Shown here in pieces: positions 47,939 to 61,405 of a stretch of 64,000 bases of DNA. Under the pieces are notes generated by a model. It saw nothing but the letters and a program-made list of their open reading frames with translations, did not search any database and had not been told where the DNA came from. Made by a program: the position numbers and the translations under genes. Numbering within the stretch: position 1 is the first letter of the stretch; each line of letters opens with the position of its first letter. This DNA is from Lumnitzera littorea (Eukaryota > Streptophyta > Magnoliopsida > Myrtales > Combretaceae): assembly GCA_024138015.1 (NCBI GenBank), contig JAMXBB010000003.1:9989997-10053996 (forward strand), in the 5' to 3' direction.

Positions 47939-50740
47939 CATAATAAATTCCTTACTTTTCCATTAGGGCATTATATTAATTGACTAACTAAGTTATATTT
48001 ATTAAAAATAAATAAACAAATAAATTTACTACATAAAACTTGCATAAGTTTTATTATCAACAAATATATTGCAATAAATATTTAAATAAAAAAGTAAAAG
48101 TAGAACGAAAGGAATAAAACGATATAGCATTTTAGAATTTTTTATAATAATATTGTAGGATTGTTTTATTTTATAAAAAAAAAAATAAGTTCCGCTATAT
48201 CTATCTGGTAGAGTAGTCCTCTAACAAATAATGACGCCTGTAAGGTCCTAAGATTTTCAAAGCATACTCCCAAATTGATAGGGCATAAGTTATAACGTCT
48301 TCATACTTTATACTTATCCTAAAATCCGTTCTTTAAGGGATACAATATATAGGTTTCAAATTACCCTATATCTACCCAATAAATATTCTTATTTAATAAT
48401 ATTGAATATAATAAATTACAATACTTTTAGCTTGCTATATTCTTTAGGTCAAACCCATTGCATAAATTAGAAATCCTAAAGCTAATTATATCCTTTATTC
48501 CTTTTTTACCTCTCATTTTCTTTATTGCCACTCAATATTTGACTTTTGAAAAAGGGTACTTACCTATGTTTGGAGCAAAATTTCCTACACCAAATGCTAA
48601 TACCTATAAAACCATAAAACATATAAAATGAAGAAGTTATGGCTAATAGAAGTTTTTAATATGATTCGAGTGTGTTATGCAACAAGTTTAATATAACTGT
48701 AATTGAGAATGAAATCTGTTCATGATGAGATGTATATATGAATGTAATAGGTGAAGATAGACTTAAATTGAAAAATTGGCAGCTGATTTCTAGATGTGGC
48801 ATCTCTTTAAACTGTAGGCTTCTAACCCATGGGCCTTAGGCACATGTGGATCTTTAATAGACATTATGTGAGCATTTGATCCATTAGCTTTGCTGTAGGC
48901 TTGTACTTTGCTTTAAGGTTCAAGAAGCCGTAATCAACAACATCAATTTATGGTTCTCAACATCAAGATTACTTAGTTAATTTTGTTTGCCGTTTTAACT
49001 TTATGTATGATTGCCATTGTCTTTGAGAGAATCCACTTGTGTGGAAGTCCCTTTCAACGGAGTCTTAATTATATTTGCTTCATTAGTTCATTAGATCCAT
49101 CCTATCAAATTCTAAAAGTAGTTAATGAAGTATTCGAACCTGAGTGAACATTTTAGAGCAAACGGGCAATTCTCCATGAACTTATCATATTCATCTTCAT
49201 TAAGTTTTTAAGAATGCTTCAAAGTGTTCTTAAAAGTGTCTATTTATGAATGTTATAAATACTAACACGAACTTCTTTTAAGCCTATAGTGCTGGGGATG
49301 CCTTTATGCCTTTAAACCATGTTTAGTACAAAGGAATTCATTTTAGGTTTCTAATTGTCACATCATCTTAAGAAACCCCATTTTTTAAGAATTCACAACT
49401 TCATTTATAAATTCCTTACGATTTTTTAAAATGTTTTTATAGATTCTGATAATACGTTCTAACCAATAAAAAAAAAAAAACAAAGCTGCCATCTAAACGT
49501 TCCCTATGAGATGAACATTGCTTGTCCAAGAAACACAGGCTATTGGAGAAGGAACGAGTGCAATGTTCCTTATGTGTTCGAGAATGGGAAAAGACGATAC
49601 ATGGGATAAGCATGGTCTTATTGTAACACTTCGACTTTGACTATACTTTTGATATTTTGGGCTACAAGCTACATACTGTATCAAGGAATTTCACATGATG
49701 TTTGTAAAGATTATTTTTTACTAAAAATGATTTTGCCAACTCAGAGTTAATGAATGTTTTCATAAACTAAACTTGAACAATGGCAATCTAATGGATCAAC
49801 CTGTAAATATTTTTTAAAACTGGTGAATGATTTATGAAAGTAAAATTGGATAATGTTAATAAATTGTCTTACTTAAGTAGGACACGTGTTGAGAGGCTAT
49901 GACTACTTTAAGGCTTTAGCTTATGATAATTAACTTTCGCTATGCTTATTATTACTCGTACTTAATGTGCATTTCTAAATGAATTACTGTAAGTAGATGC
50001 ACATAATCTTGATCATATTTTAAGTACGTTCATTGTAAAATTAGAAAAATAGGTTAGCTCAAGATATTGAGCTATATCATTTAAACAACATATTCAACCC
50101 CAATCTTGTTTGCACATCTAGATCTAAGGTCTACACATTATAAGGGTTGAGTAAGTATAAGATAGGTAATAATTTCTAACGATTTGAAATGAGCCTACCT
50201 CGTAACATATAAAATATCCTGTTGAACTTATAAAATTTTTTTGTTAATTTTCATAAGATTATATTTTTCGGTAAATATCCTATTTACCTGATAAAATTTC
50301 CATAAATTATAACTAGCACATTCATTAGTTTATCTTGATATGCTATCAAAGTGGGCAACACTAAAATCACTACCTCAACCTTGGGTACATTGGTATTTTC
50401 ACACTTACAACTCTCAAGTTAGTAATTGTCATACTCAATCAAATTATTACTTATCAAATCTACTATCTTTATACGTTTTGACCGATAAGTATTTACCACA
50501 TCATCTTCTAAAAGTACTAAATTTGATAAGTAATTTTTCAGTCAACCATGAGAATTAGCAGATTCAAACTTCAAAGTTATCTTATCACAATTTTAAAGTT
50601 TAACAATTTCTAAATTCAAGTGTGAAATAGAAAAAGCAAATGAAGTTAAGGTAGTAATTTTAACATTATCTTATCACAAAAATACAATCTATCATAATAT
50701 TTTGGTTCACTTGATTAATATGAATAACAACACCAAGTCC
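47939..50740. repeat. PP2-B upstream block, copy II (paralogous to 4321-6427)
   Basis: Begins AATAAATTCCTTACTTTTCC, identical in layout to 4326 onward, and continues to CACCAAGTC at about 50738, matching 6419-6427. It contains the 615-bp segment absent from copy A. It is AT-rich with no recognised gene; frames such as 49493-49684 and 50340-50558 have no known similarity. At about 50740 it switches abruptly into the MULE. Confidence 0.8.
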
Positions 50741-52913
50741 TACATGAACACATTATTCTATTCATGTTTATAATATGTATTCAACTGCCTTGTTTCATCA
50801 CTCCATTTGGTTCGCACCTCCAATCTATCTTCACCTCTCATATCTCGTTTTCACAGCTATATTGCTTGATGGAATGAGTTGGAGCTCACTTGACCCACGT
50901 TTTTAACTTCTTTGCAGCATACTTCGTATTCACTTACCCCACGTCTATTCTCTTCTTCGCTTATTTGACTCTTCTTTCCCAATAATCGATACAGTTATAG
51001 AAAATTTTCTTGATAAGTGAAGTTAAGGGCAATCCTCTACAACCTTTCAAAACAGCATTGTAACTCTCAACGATGTTAGATGTCATACATCCGAACCGGT
51101 AAAAACCATCATGGGACAACGTCCATTTGCTATTGTCAAATGGACCATAATAGTGCATCCTCCTTTACTTACAACATTTGATCTGTTAAATACTTAAATT
51201 TCTTAGGCTATGCCTACATAGCAGCAACAATAGCTAGTTTCTTGCACAGTTGGTTCTTATATGCCGTGTTGAAATTATTGGTGACATGACATATGCGCCA
51301 TCTTCAAACTGCAAATGGTTCCTTCTAGCCAACTTCTTCTTTGTCGAACACATTCTTGATACTTGAGTGTCTGTTTGTAATTAGGCAAATTATCTCCTCC
51401 TAACTATTGACAACAAATTGCTTCAATCTTTTGATAAACCAACCCCGTATCTCTACAGACTCCTTGTCAACAAGCGCAAACGCTAATGAGACAATATAGT
51501 TATTTCCATCCATAGAACAAGCATTTAATAGTACATGACCATACTTCCCATACAGAAATGTGCCATCAATTCAAACCACCGATCGACAATACTTAAATAC
51601 GTGTACGCACAGACCAAATGTCCAAAAGACCCACTTCATTATTAAAACACTAGGCTCAGGGGATTCCCTCCATCCCCAAATCACCTTAGTTTTAGGATTT
51701 GAAATCTTGATTGCGTTCAACAAAATAGGAAGCCCATTGTATGCTTTCTCTCAATTACCATATACCATCTCCATAGCCTTTCTCTTCACATCCTAAAATA
51801 TCTTTCTCATCACATTATAACCAAACATGTTTAAAATGTTTACCTACAAGTCTACAATCTTTATATCAAGATTCTCTTTAACATTGTTGATGAAGCAATT
51901 GGCCATAAGTCTACTGTTGATATGTCTGTAGTCCTGCATTACATCAAAGTTGACACATGTGTGTGGAATCTCAAGAATTGTTATGACGAATAGCCTCCTT
52001 AAACTTTTAGATGACGCCCATAGCCTCCACTTGCATCCACTGTCCTTCTCCTTGCAATAAATGGCCCATAGGTGTGGTTTTGATTGATCAATGTGGTAAT
52101 CACAATGGTTATTGATGTGATATCTTTTGATAGTATCAATAAGCTTATCCTCCGTACTAAGCTTATCCTCCGTACTAAAGCGTTGTCCAACAAATAAATT
52201 CACGCCATCAACTTGGTTACTACTCTTCGCCTCCATGTCCTCTTCGAATTCCACATAACTACTGCTACCACCAATGTTCATATATGGAATTGAAACTCTA
52301 GCCTAGGATGTCAGCATCCCAGTCTGATTATATTAGGGAGCTATCCTAATCCCCTAGCTAGTAGTAAACTGAGGTACGGATGGAATGTTGCTCAATATAT
52401 ATATTTTGACATGGCCGCATAATCTATGGTGTTTTCAACTTCTACAATTTCTTCATCTACTTTATATTCAACCCCCACATGATCCCTTTAACCTCAATTC
52501 CAAGTCCCATTGGAATCAAATCTTCATCAAGGTCGTAGTTCGGGTCATCTTATAAAATGGACCCTATTTCTTTATCAATTCCCTCTTCACTTACACCACC
52601 CTCACCAAAAATGGGTTCTTCTACCGAATAAGTTTTCGGTTTGTCATATATAGGGTTGTCTTCCCCGGTTTGCTGCACATGAGGTTAAGGAAAATTGGAA
52701 GACCCAACCTAGAAAGTTCTATTAATAATACTCTTACCAGGCTGACCGGAAGCCTTAACATATATCTCCTGTATACGGTTTTCTCCAAATGCGTCAATCA
52801 TTTCTATGAAGTTTCCTACATCATCATCATCCGTAATGGCCATCAAAGCTTACGAAACACCTCCCTCATAATAAGAAGGATGTCGATGAATAAGCACAAC
52901 CCAACAAGGATTA
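50741..52913 (-). pseudogene. mudrA-like transposase of MULE copy II, truncated
   Basis: Conserved stretches: FVGQRFSTEDKLSTEDKLID, where a 15-bp unit (STEDK) is duplicated relative to copy I; INNHCDYHIDQSKPHLWAIY; WRLWASSKSLRRLFVITILE; and NIVESYNAVLKGCRGLPLTS. The copy ends in the first cysteines of the SWIM finger (MCSC at 50741). The second catalytic position again reads LITNRH. Copy II keeps Gln and Trp codons that are stops in copy I, so the two decayed partly independently. The putative start Met of copy I is not conserved here. Confidence 0.85.
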
Positions 52914-54100
52914 ACTCTGATACTCACACAGATCCTGATGGGAATCAGCCTCCTACTACATCCAAGCTGCAACAAACCTGCCTGAAGCCGAAGTCTATCA
53001 ATGCTTACCGAGGCCGAGATGCAACTAGAAGGGTGAAAAGTAGGAAGATAAGAAACACTCGACATCAAGTCTGTCATCACCCAATGGGCCAAGATACCAC
53101 AAAGCCAAGTACTCAGAACCAAAGAACCACTTGGCATAGCATCGAGAGACCTATGCCGACTGATTCTAAGACTTGGCAATTGTGGACCGACCTTTTTGGT
53201 GTCTCGGCCAAACACTGCAAGACCTCGAAAACTCCTTCCCAAACCCATACATCCAACTACCGACCCCGTTTGGTTCGGATACTATTCTTTTTAAGACATA
53301 CAAAGTGACTGCATGCTAACTTCCTCTATAAAACGCACAATTTTGTATTCTTGTACATGTTTTCCTTTATTTTATTTATAGGCCCAATTTTTTAGAGTTT
53401 AAAACCTTATACATTATTTATAGTTTTGCCACTAGGGTTTAAGACTTGCTATAAATAGCATCATCTGTAGATATACATAGATAGACGTTAATATACGAAA
53501 TCAATAGAAAAGTATATTTCTTCGTTTTTGGAATCTTTTCCTTTTTTGAGTAAGATTACTCTTAAGCTAACATTTGTTGGATTATTGAGTATAAATTAAG
53601 CTCTTTAATTTCTCTCGCATTCTTATCGATCTTGACCTTAAGATTATAATGAACTCCTTTATTTGAACCGGTTAGTGAGTTGCATCTAACTGTCATTTGG
53701 ATCTCAAGTAACATTTAGTATTTGTGAATTGTATCGAACCCTATTTCGAGCTTAAACCCTTGATTGTGTTTGTATCTTGGTGCGTAATATCCATTCACAT
53801 TCACTGTCGAACCTAACCATCTTACTTCCTATCCATCAAACCCATTCTAACCCTATTTCGAGATCGGTTGCTATTTCTTTTATCTGTATCAAATCCGCTA
53901 GAGGAAATGATTGAAGTTGGAATCCTCCCTCATCTTCAACTTTTTCATCGATCTTTGTCATATTGTGGACCGTTACTTTCATTTACCATATTCCCACCCG
54001 CATACACAATTATCTTCATGTAATTAACCATTGACAACCTATTGATTCATGAATTACAAAATCAGTAAAGCTCATATGATTTTGCACGGTTCGTAGCATC
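52914..54100. other. MULE copy II, region upstream of the transposase
   Basis: Collinear with 14714-15897. A plus-strand open frame of 212 codons at 52670-53308 runs antisense to the transposase N-terminus and continues into this region. In copy I the same stretch has stops, and no protein family is recognised. CTATAAATAG recurs at about 53450. Confidence 0.4.
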
Positions 54101-54430
54101 TACACAATTTCACTTCTCGATAAGACGTCTTATCACAAATTATAACTTTAAGCACCCACACGATTTCATTTCTCGGTAAGGCATCTCATTACACCCACAT
54201 AATTTCACTTCTCAATATGACATCTTATTACATACTATAACTTTAAGCACCCACACGATTTCATTTCTCGATAAGGCGTTTTATCGTACCCACACAATTT
54301 CACTTTTTAGTAAGGCATCTTATCATGCATTATAACTTTAAGCATTTACACGACTTCACTTTTTGATGGGACATCACATCGCACCCATATAATTTCACTT
54401 CTCATTAAGGCGTCTCATCACATACTATGA
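54101..54430. repeat. Tandem repeats of MULE copy II
   Basis: Same alternating long and short units as at 15898-16222, with independent point changes and the same unit number. Confidence 0.85.
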
Positions 54431-54730
54431 TTATAAATAAATATGTACTTCACTAATACAACAATAAAATCACATACAATCTACATGTCATATATATGTT
54501 TTTTTTATGTAACCACCACAACTTGTATAACTATAGGGAAGTCGCGTACCTCCCTTATAATAAGGAAATTGTGCTATTTATAGGGAAAAGGAAGGCGTGT
54601 GCTAGAAGTGTGCCTTCCTTGTAATGAGTTAGGCATACTTATGGCATACGCCTTCCTCATTAAGAAATGCGCGCTCATACAGCGTACCTTTAGTATAAAA
54701 AAAAACATACACAGTGAAAGAGCGACACCA

Positions 54731-54805
54731 TTTTCGTAAAATTTATCTAGAACACTCCATTTTCATATAATTTTTCACGAAATATACTATAGAAGTACAA
54801 AACTC
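54731..54805 (-). repeat. Right terminal inverted repeat of MULE copy II
   Basis: Near-identical to 16529-16603, including ATAATTTTTCACGAAATATA and the end ACAAAACTC. Confidence 0.88.
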
Positions 54806-57800
54806 ATTATTACAAGTATGGTCTTTATGATTTGGCTTCTTTTTCTTTGTTTCTTTCATTTTTTTTTATAAGATCTATTCTATGTATACAATCAAAATAC
54901 ATATCAATATATGGTATTTTATATACATGGTTAAGGTTAGTATTGGTTTTCGACCCTAGTTACATACAATTAGAGGGCAAGATTTATTTTACTTGAGTCA
55001 ATATTAGAATATCTTATCCTCTTGTTATTGTAATTATCTTATATTTTATATACATAAAAAGACTTTTATTTGCAAATGTAATTGCCACGATTCTTAATAG
55101 ATAAGAAACTTTAATTTCGTAGATAATGATTATGGTTACTAGTAATAAAATAAATAAAGTGTAGAATAAATTTTATAATATACTAAATAATTAAATCAAA
55201 CTATATACAAGTTGACAACTTGGAAAAAAAAAACATAAATGGTATGGAAAGTCCATCGTAAGAGGAAAAAAAAAAGGGAAAGAAAAGCGACAAAACAATC
55301 TATTTCTATACTAAGCACATAAAATGTGAAATAGATTGAAAGTAAAAACTAAATAATCTCAAGTGTTTCCCACCAAATCAAATATTAAAATTTAACGATA
55401 CTTATAAACTCACTGTTTAAAGAAGGTCCACCATTGAAAACCAAGCTTTCCATCATTTTTTACTCTCCAACTTTCACCTAAATACTGAAATGTCATAAAA
55501 TCAATACATTTCATTTAGCTACATACATAATAAACTCAATAACTCAAAAAAATAAAAATTCATTCAATGTTATAAATATTAATAAAATTTTTTAATTTCC
55601 TTTTTCACTAACAAATATAGTATTTGGATTTATATGCTTGTATTGTGACTTTTTCTCTTTCTTTTTTTTTTTTTTTTTTAATTTCTTATGTTGCGGCCCC
55701 AGACCAAAATATGATCCGCGCAATCGAAGGGACACTTATTTCATTTTTATCTACTTCCGTCACGCTATAATTTTCAAATGATTTGTAATATTGCAATATA
55801 TAACATTACTCCAAGAGAATCATTCCTCACGAGGACTTGACCGTTTCAAAAATAAAATGTTAATAAAGGAGTTAGTAAATTGTTTTTTCCTTCTAGAACC
55901 GTGGATTCGTACCCATCAAAGCTATTCCCAGCTAATCCCATCAAATTCGCTTCCATTAGTCTGCCATAACGAAGGACGATTTCACAAGTGCCTATTCAAC
56001 TTTTATAAACAGTTTAAGGACAATGCTAAGAACAGAATACAACCAATTGCTAGTAAAGCTACTTTTAAAATATAAGCAATGTCACGGCAAAAGGTGAAAG
56101 CCTCGGCCTATTGAAACTGTGAACAACACCTCTCATCATTCCATGGCTTGGGTGCATGCAGTAAAATAAAAAATAAATAAATAAAAGAAGAAAAAAAGGG
56201 ACAATGGTATAAGAAGCATGAAAGATCGGTTAAAGAAATAAAAAAGAAGGAATAAAAAAAAAATGGGAACAATCAATATAATGGAATTTCAAAAAACATA
56301 TATAATGTCAGAAAAAGTAAGAGTAATTATATATTTTATTTCTTATTTTCATTGAAATTCTTTTATAAACTTGGTTGGAAACTTAAAGAGTATATGTATT
56401 TAGTGCCAAGAAAGTGGGAACACTAAATCATGAAGATTATTATTTGTGATAAGACGTTACAAACTATATGGATGCATTTTATCTTATAGAATTATGTTAC
56501 ATTTAACTTTGATTTGCACATTAAATTTACTCCAAAAACAAAGGGCCAAGATCATTACACATATAATAGGAAATAACTACCGAAACTCTTGAAATTATTC
56601 CACATTGGTTTAGGAGATAAAATAGAGATGGATATATATCACTAAGATTTGCAAGAGGTGTTAAGGCGATTCGACCGAGATTGAGGATAGCATTCAAACC
56701 ACTCATAACGAAATAAAAAACGCTACCTCTATGGATATAACAACCCGCCATAAATTTAGAGAAAGGAAAATTTTAGAAAAACACACAAAAGAAAAGGTCA
56801 TTATTGAGAAAGGAAACAACCAAATGTGTCATGAATATCAGTAGAGGGAATAGAGACACGGAAGAATAGAAACTACCATAGTAATGTACTAACTTTTTCT
56901 TAATACAATTTGACAATTGAACATTCTTATCTACGAAAAGAGAAATAAACAACCAGAAAAAATATTATATTTTCTACAAAACACATAAAAAGATGACTTT
57001 TGTAAGATTTCATGTACGTTGTGTTTAGTTGGGGAGAATAGAACTAACATTGCCCCTTTAATCCTTATCACCTTGTTCAGTTGTCATTAAGCTCATGTAA
57101 TCAACATTCCATTGAATGGCTATTGCTTGATAATATGTAATAGCAATTACTTAACTTTACTAAAGAATGGGGATTCCTTGCAATGGTAATTTTCTTTTTC
57201 CCAAACCTATCTTAGAGAGAAAAAGTTAGATTGATACTAAAGAGAGAGAAAGAGGGATTAATCCACCATCGTCGCCACCACAATCATCGTCCTCCACCAC
57301 TATCACACCTTCCACTCGCTACTATACATTGCCACCACATGACCCACCAATCACTGTGTTGAGAGAGAAAGAGAGATCGAGACCAGAAGTGAGACCAAAG
57401 AGAGAGAGCGATTGGCCTATGCTCACCACTTACCTTCGTCACCTGCACCTCAACTATCCCCCAACATCACTACACCACCCACTCAACACTATATTGAGAT
57501 AGAAAGAGAGATTAAGAAAACTCCTTACCTACGACTGTAGTTAAATCTAGAAAAAGGTAACATCTTGCATTCGCAAGAGTCCTTATATATATTAAAAAAA
57601 ACAAAAAAGAAAACTTAAATGTTTAGAGAGAAAACCTGTAACTTTCTACTAGAGAAAGTTAAAAGAAGAGATTATGGGATCGATGGAGATGCTTCAATGT
57701 GTTCTTCAAGATTTGATGTGTCCCTTATCTCTCTTTCCCTCTCGTCTATCCTTTTCCCATTTCATTATATAGGGTTTACAACAAAGGGTTCGTCAAAGAG

Positions 57801-60497
57801 GGAAGAAGCTTACAAGGTTAATAATATGAATAGTAGGGAAAGATAACTAAGAGAGAGAGAGAGAGAAAGATTGAAAGAAAAAAGAAAAAGGTAAATTTGT
57901 CTTTTTAAATTCTATTACAAGTGTAATCTTAATGTCCTTTTTTTCTAACTAAATGTTGTAATAAGTATTCCTTCCTTATTCAATTATTAATGAATCTCAA
58001 TTCTATTACATGTTTATTCTATAGGGTGAACCAAATGTACCGGTAGTCCTTGCTAAACTTGCATTTTCATGTAGGAATTCTTTTCATTTTCAAAGATTGC
58101 AATCCTTCATAAATTCAACTTTATTGTGGTATCCAAAAACACTAATATGAATGAATGTTAGATTATGATATGTTAATGAGTACTCAACATTTTTTTGTTT
58201 CATTATTATGGGTAAATACTAATTGAATAGGGACTAACAAATCTTCTTAAAAACAATCTGTAGAAACTAAACTTCTTGAATTTGTAGTTGAACAAAACAA
58301 CCTTAAAAAGAGAAAGAACAAACCAAAAGTTTGAATACACTTCAGACATAAAGAATAAGACATCAAAGGTGATAAATAATTTAGAAGCATTCATCCTAAA
58401 AGCAACACTTATGCATAGCTATTATTTGTGGGATAACACATAATCAAGACAACTTAAATTTTATAGTTTGGGTCACTATTAAAATGAAAGTCTATAATAA
58501 ATTTCCAAAAGTTCAATGGCAGCAAATTCCAAGATAAGGGATCCTCATGTCACTTCCTACTACTATTTTTATTAACTATCACTATCATACTATCACTTCT
58601 ACAATGTTTTGCGCTAAAGAAATGATGAGCCATAAATTTTAATACTAAGGAACAAATTGGGAGAGCGAAATTTAAAAAATTAATATTTTTAAAAGTAAAA
58701 GATTTAAAGATAATTTTGGAAAATTTTCCATATCAAAAGAGACGGTCATGAGGAGTTTACCAATGAACAAATATGGCATTCCAGAATCTTCCACCAAATG
58801 GCATTGAAAACTTAGGGGACTTTTGGCTCTAAATAGCTGTAGATCCTAATTCCAACCTAAACTTAGTAAAAATTAGGAGAAAAACACCAACTCTTAACAT
58901 CAAATAGAAAAACACATTTCAAAAGCTTATTATTTCTCTCCTTTTGTCAATGAAACTATTCGAATGAAACATCTTCAGCTAATCACAACACTATCCTTAT
59001 ATCAAACATCATAGAAGTTTTAGAAAGTTTAAAAGTATAAAGAAAACAATGCTTGTAGGCAGCAATGGATTGTAATAACACAAACTTTAACCTAATCGTC
59101 ACATCCATTAAGGATGTAGCCCTAGCAAGTTTAAGATGGATTTTATAAAATCCAAACCTACCTCTATAGGGGTGGATTTTTGAAGAGTTCAGATAGAATA
59201 ATTAAGAAAGTAGAGTGAAAGCATTTTAATAGGAGCACAGTATTAAAAATTGAAAATCAAAATGTGTTATACAATATAGAACTTGTATAAAGCATACATG
59301 ATGTGTAATTTAAGAGTAAATATTTTTATTAATAATTTTTTTTTCACTTGGTCGAATCTCTCATTGGGTTCTTTTGTAATCTCAAAACCCAACTCTTAAT
59401 CTTATAGCATTCTAAATTATGTCTAAAGACTTGACCCTAAACCCTATAGGTTTTTAAATCATATCCCAAAACTCGATCCTAAACCTTAATAAAGTATTAT
59501 CCTATAGAATTTTTATCAAATTGGGCAAATCAGGTATCCTAAAACAACTTACCCAATTGCATCTCGGAGGGAAGGGCTCTTCAATATGACTACTCATTGC
59601 TTATAGATAATGCCATGCTAAGAGCAGTGTAATGGTTGGAACATTCATCAAGTAGTGACTAAGTTAGCTTTTCTTAACTACATTGTTAATAAAAAAAATT
59701 CTTTAAAAAAAATTCTCATAAAAACTGTAAATAATAAAAACTAAAAAAAAATCCAAAAAAAAATCGTAAAAGCTCTTAAATATGATGTCACCATATATAT
59801 GGAGTATAGAGATATATAATGGTGATTGTTATTGTAGGTCACCATAAAAATTTCTTCAACTATGTTGAGAGAGAGCATGGCTGACAGTAAAATGAATGAA
59901 AAATAAGAACTTCGAATGGGGGGGTGAAGGGAGAACAAGAGAGGGAGAGTAATAGGAGAGAGAAATGGAAACTGCTTGTAAGATTTTTCAACATAGGTAA
60001 AATGGTTTGTAAAAAGTTTTTTAAAAGAAAGAGAGGGCGTAGAGGCTTACCTAGTGATCTGTTTCTTCGTTAGGGTTTGATTGTAGATGATAGTATGAGA
60101 CAATTTTAATTACCAAAGAGCAGAAAGAAAGTATAGCAAACCTTGAAGAGAGGAGAGAGAAAGGAACATTGGCGGGAAGAGAGAAAGGGTTATGTTTCTT
60201 CAAAGTCACAAGTTTGCCTTATATTTGCAATCATATATTTTAAAGTAAATCATTTTATCTGTAACTAAGATTTTATTGAAAGAGGTAGATAAGTAAAAAT
60301 ACCTAAGACTCTAGTAGGCCGGTTACACAAAGCCCTTAGTTCAATCATTTTATCTGTGCCAAGATTTTATTGAAAAGGAATAAATAAGTAAAAACATTGA
60401 AGACTCTTCTAAGGCTATTGATTAATGATTTTCATTCTAATGTGTGAACGTCTACAAAACAAGAAAATGGCTATGGGGAGTATCAAAGGGTACTCAA
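54806..60497. repeat. Non-coding duplicated block, copy II (paralogous to 16604-21380)
   Basis: Collinear with copy I from the MULE flank to about 60497. Differences include loss of about 45 bp near 55400, replacement of a short segment near 55650-55850, and a 1-kb insertion at 57017-58042. AT-rich, with poly(A) and poly(T) runs. Frames at 55791-56075, 58206-58394 and 59741-59938 have no recognised similarity and are not conserved as frames in copy I. No gene is supported. Confidence 0.7.
57017..58042. mobile_element. 1-kb DNA-transposon-like insertion, present only in copy II
   Basis: Copy I reads TTTCATGTGGTCCTTGC; copy II reads TTTCATGTA, then 1026 extra bases, then GTAGTCCTTGC, giving a GTA direct repeat (57014-57016 and 58043-58045). 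The ends are imperfect inverted repeats: CGTTGTGTTTAGTTGGGGAG and, from the right, CGGTACATTTGGTTCACCC. A 3-bp duplication and GTTTGGTT-like ends fit a non-autonomous PIF/Harbinger element; a hAT-like origin is less likely. It has GA-rich and CCACCA-rich interior parts and an AG microsatellite at about 57849-57863. A 75-codon frame at 57619-57846 is not recognised. Confidence 0.5.
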
Positions 60498-61355
60498 TGA
60501 TGGGAATCAAGCAATGGGCTCCTGACAAGCAACTGAACTCGAAGACTAGAAGGGCTGGTATGATGAATCCTTATATTCTAACCAACCTCTACCGAGGCCA
60601 AGTACCTCCTTGCCGAGTCACCTCTACTATCATGCTGTATGACTCCCCATTATTGTGTGGTATGCCGAGTTGATTATTACTTTCTATTACCGAGTCAACC
60701 AATTACTCGACATTTTCCTTACCGATAAGCCAAAAGAAAGAGAGATCGGACTAACTAGATCATCCCTGCTCAAACAAACTCATCCGTTCATACTTTTTGT
60801 CCGCATCTCCTAACAACCTTGCAAATGCAGCATCGCTACATGTATAGTGTCATGTGTAAAATCTATAACACCAATGATTATTTTTCCTTGTATATTTATT
60901 TTTACCCTTTTGTATCATGTACATTACTTCTATAGAAAATATCCTTTTTGTCTTTTCCCACTTAGGCAAGTTGCCTTAATTTGCGAGTATAAATACCCAT
61001 GTACTTCTAGTTATAAGATCATCAGATTACCTTCAATACAATTGATTACTTTTCTTCCTTGCATAAATACTATTGTTTACTCTCAGCATCACTTTTATCA
61101 TTTTCCTTAAGCAAGGTTGAGTAGCAAGTAACCTTATTGGATCAATTCGTGCATCATATTGAATTATATCATGAGTCTTCGGAAGTTCCATTGGTACGTC
61201 ATATCCTTTAGAGCTATTCATGGGTTTTGCTTACTGTTTTCATTCTTCAATTCTCACCCTTTTCATACCTTTCCCATTAACCCTTTTCAAATTTTCTATA
61301 AGCTTAGACCCATCTAGCAACCAGCCTTGTCTGTTTTTTATCACGGTTCGTATCA
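60498..61355 (+). mobile_element. Solo LTR of the outer gypsy family, only in copy II
   Basis: 858 bp from TGATGGGAATC to TTCGTATCA. Flanks are CTCAA (60493-60497) and CTCCA (61356-61360), agreeing at four of five bases. Copy I keeps an empty site, CTCCA at about 21378-21382. It contains the TATAAATA box at about 60986. Inserted after the duplication and reduced to one LTR by recombination. Confidence 0.85.
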
Positions 61356-61390
61356 CTCCATGCTTAGTCACTCCATGCTTAGTCACTCCG
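61356..61390. repeat. 15-bp tandem repeat
   Basis: CTCCATGCTTAGTCA occurs twice in a row and a third partial time (CTCCGATGCTTAAGTC). Copy I has no such expansion at the corresponding place. Confidence 0.8.
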
Positions 61391-61405
61391 ATGCTTAAGT
61401 CAACT

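Larger units (their letters stand above)
50741..54805 (-). mobile_element. MULE copy II, left half deleted
   Basis: Matches 12553-16603 of the complete MULE, including the right inverted repeat ending at 54805 (GTACAAAACTC) and the flank ATTATTACAA. The left inverted repeat, the PMD gene and the transposase C-terminus (most of the SWIM finger and the zinc knuckle) are gone. It cannot move on its own. Confidence 0.9.

Noticed and set aside
52670..53308. Plus-strand open frame of 212 codons in MULE copy II
   Set aside because: It runs antisense to the transposase N-terminal codons, is interrupted in copy I (14570-14812 and beyond) and resembles no known family; most likely a chance frame.
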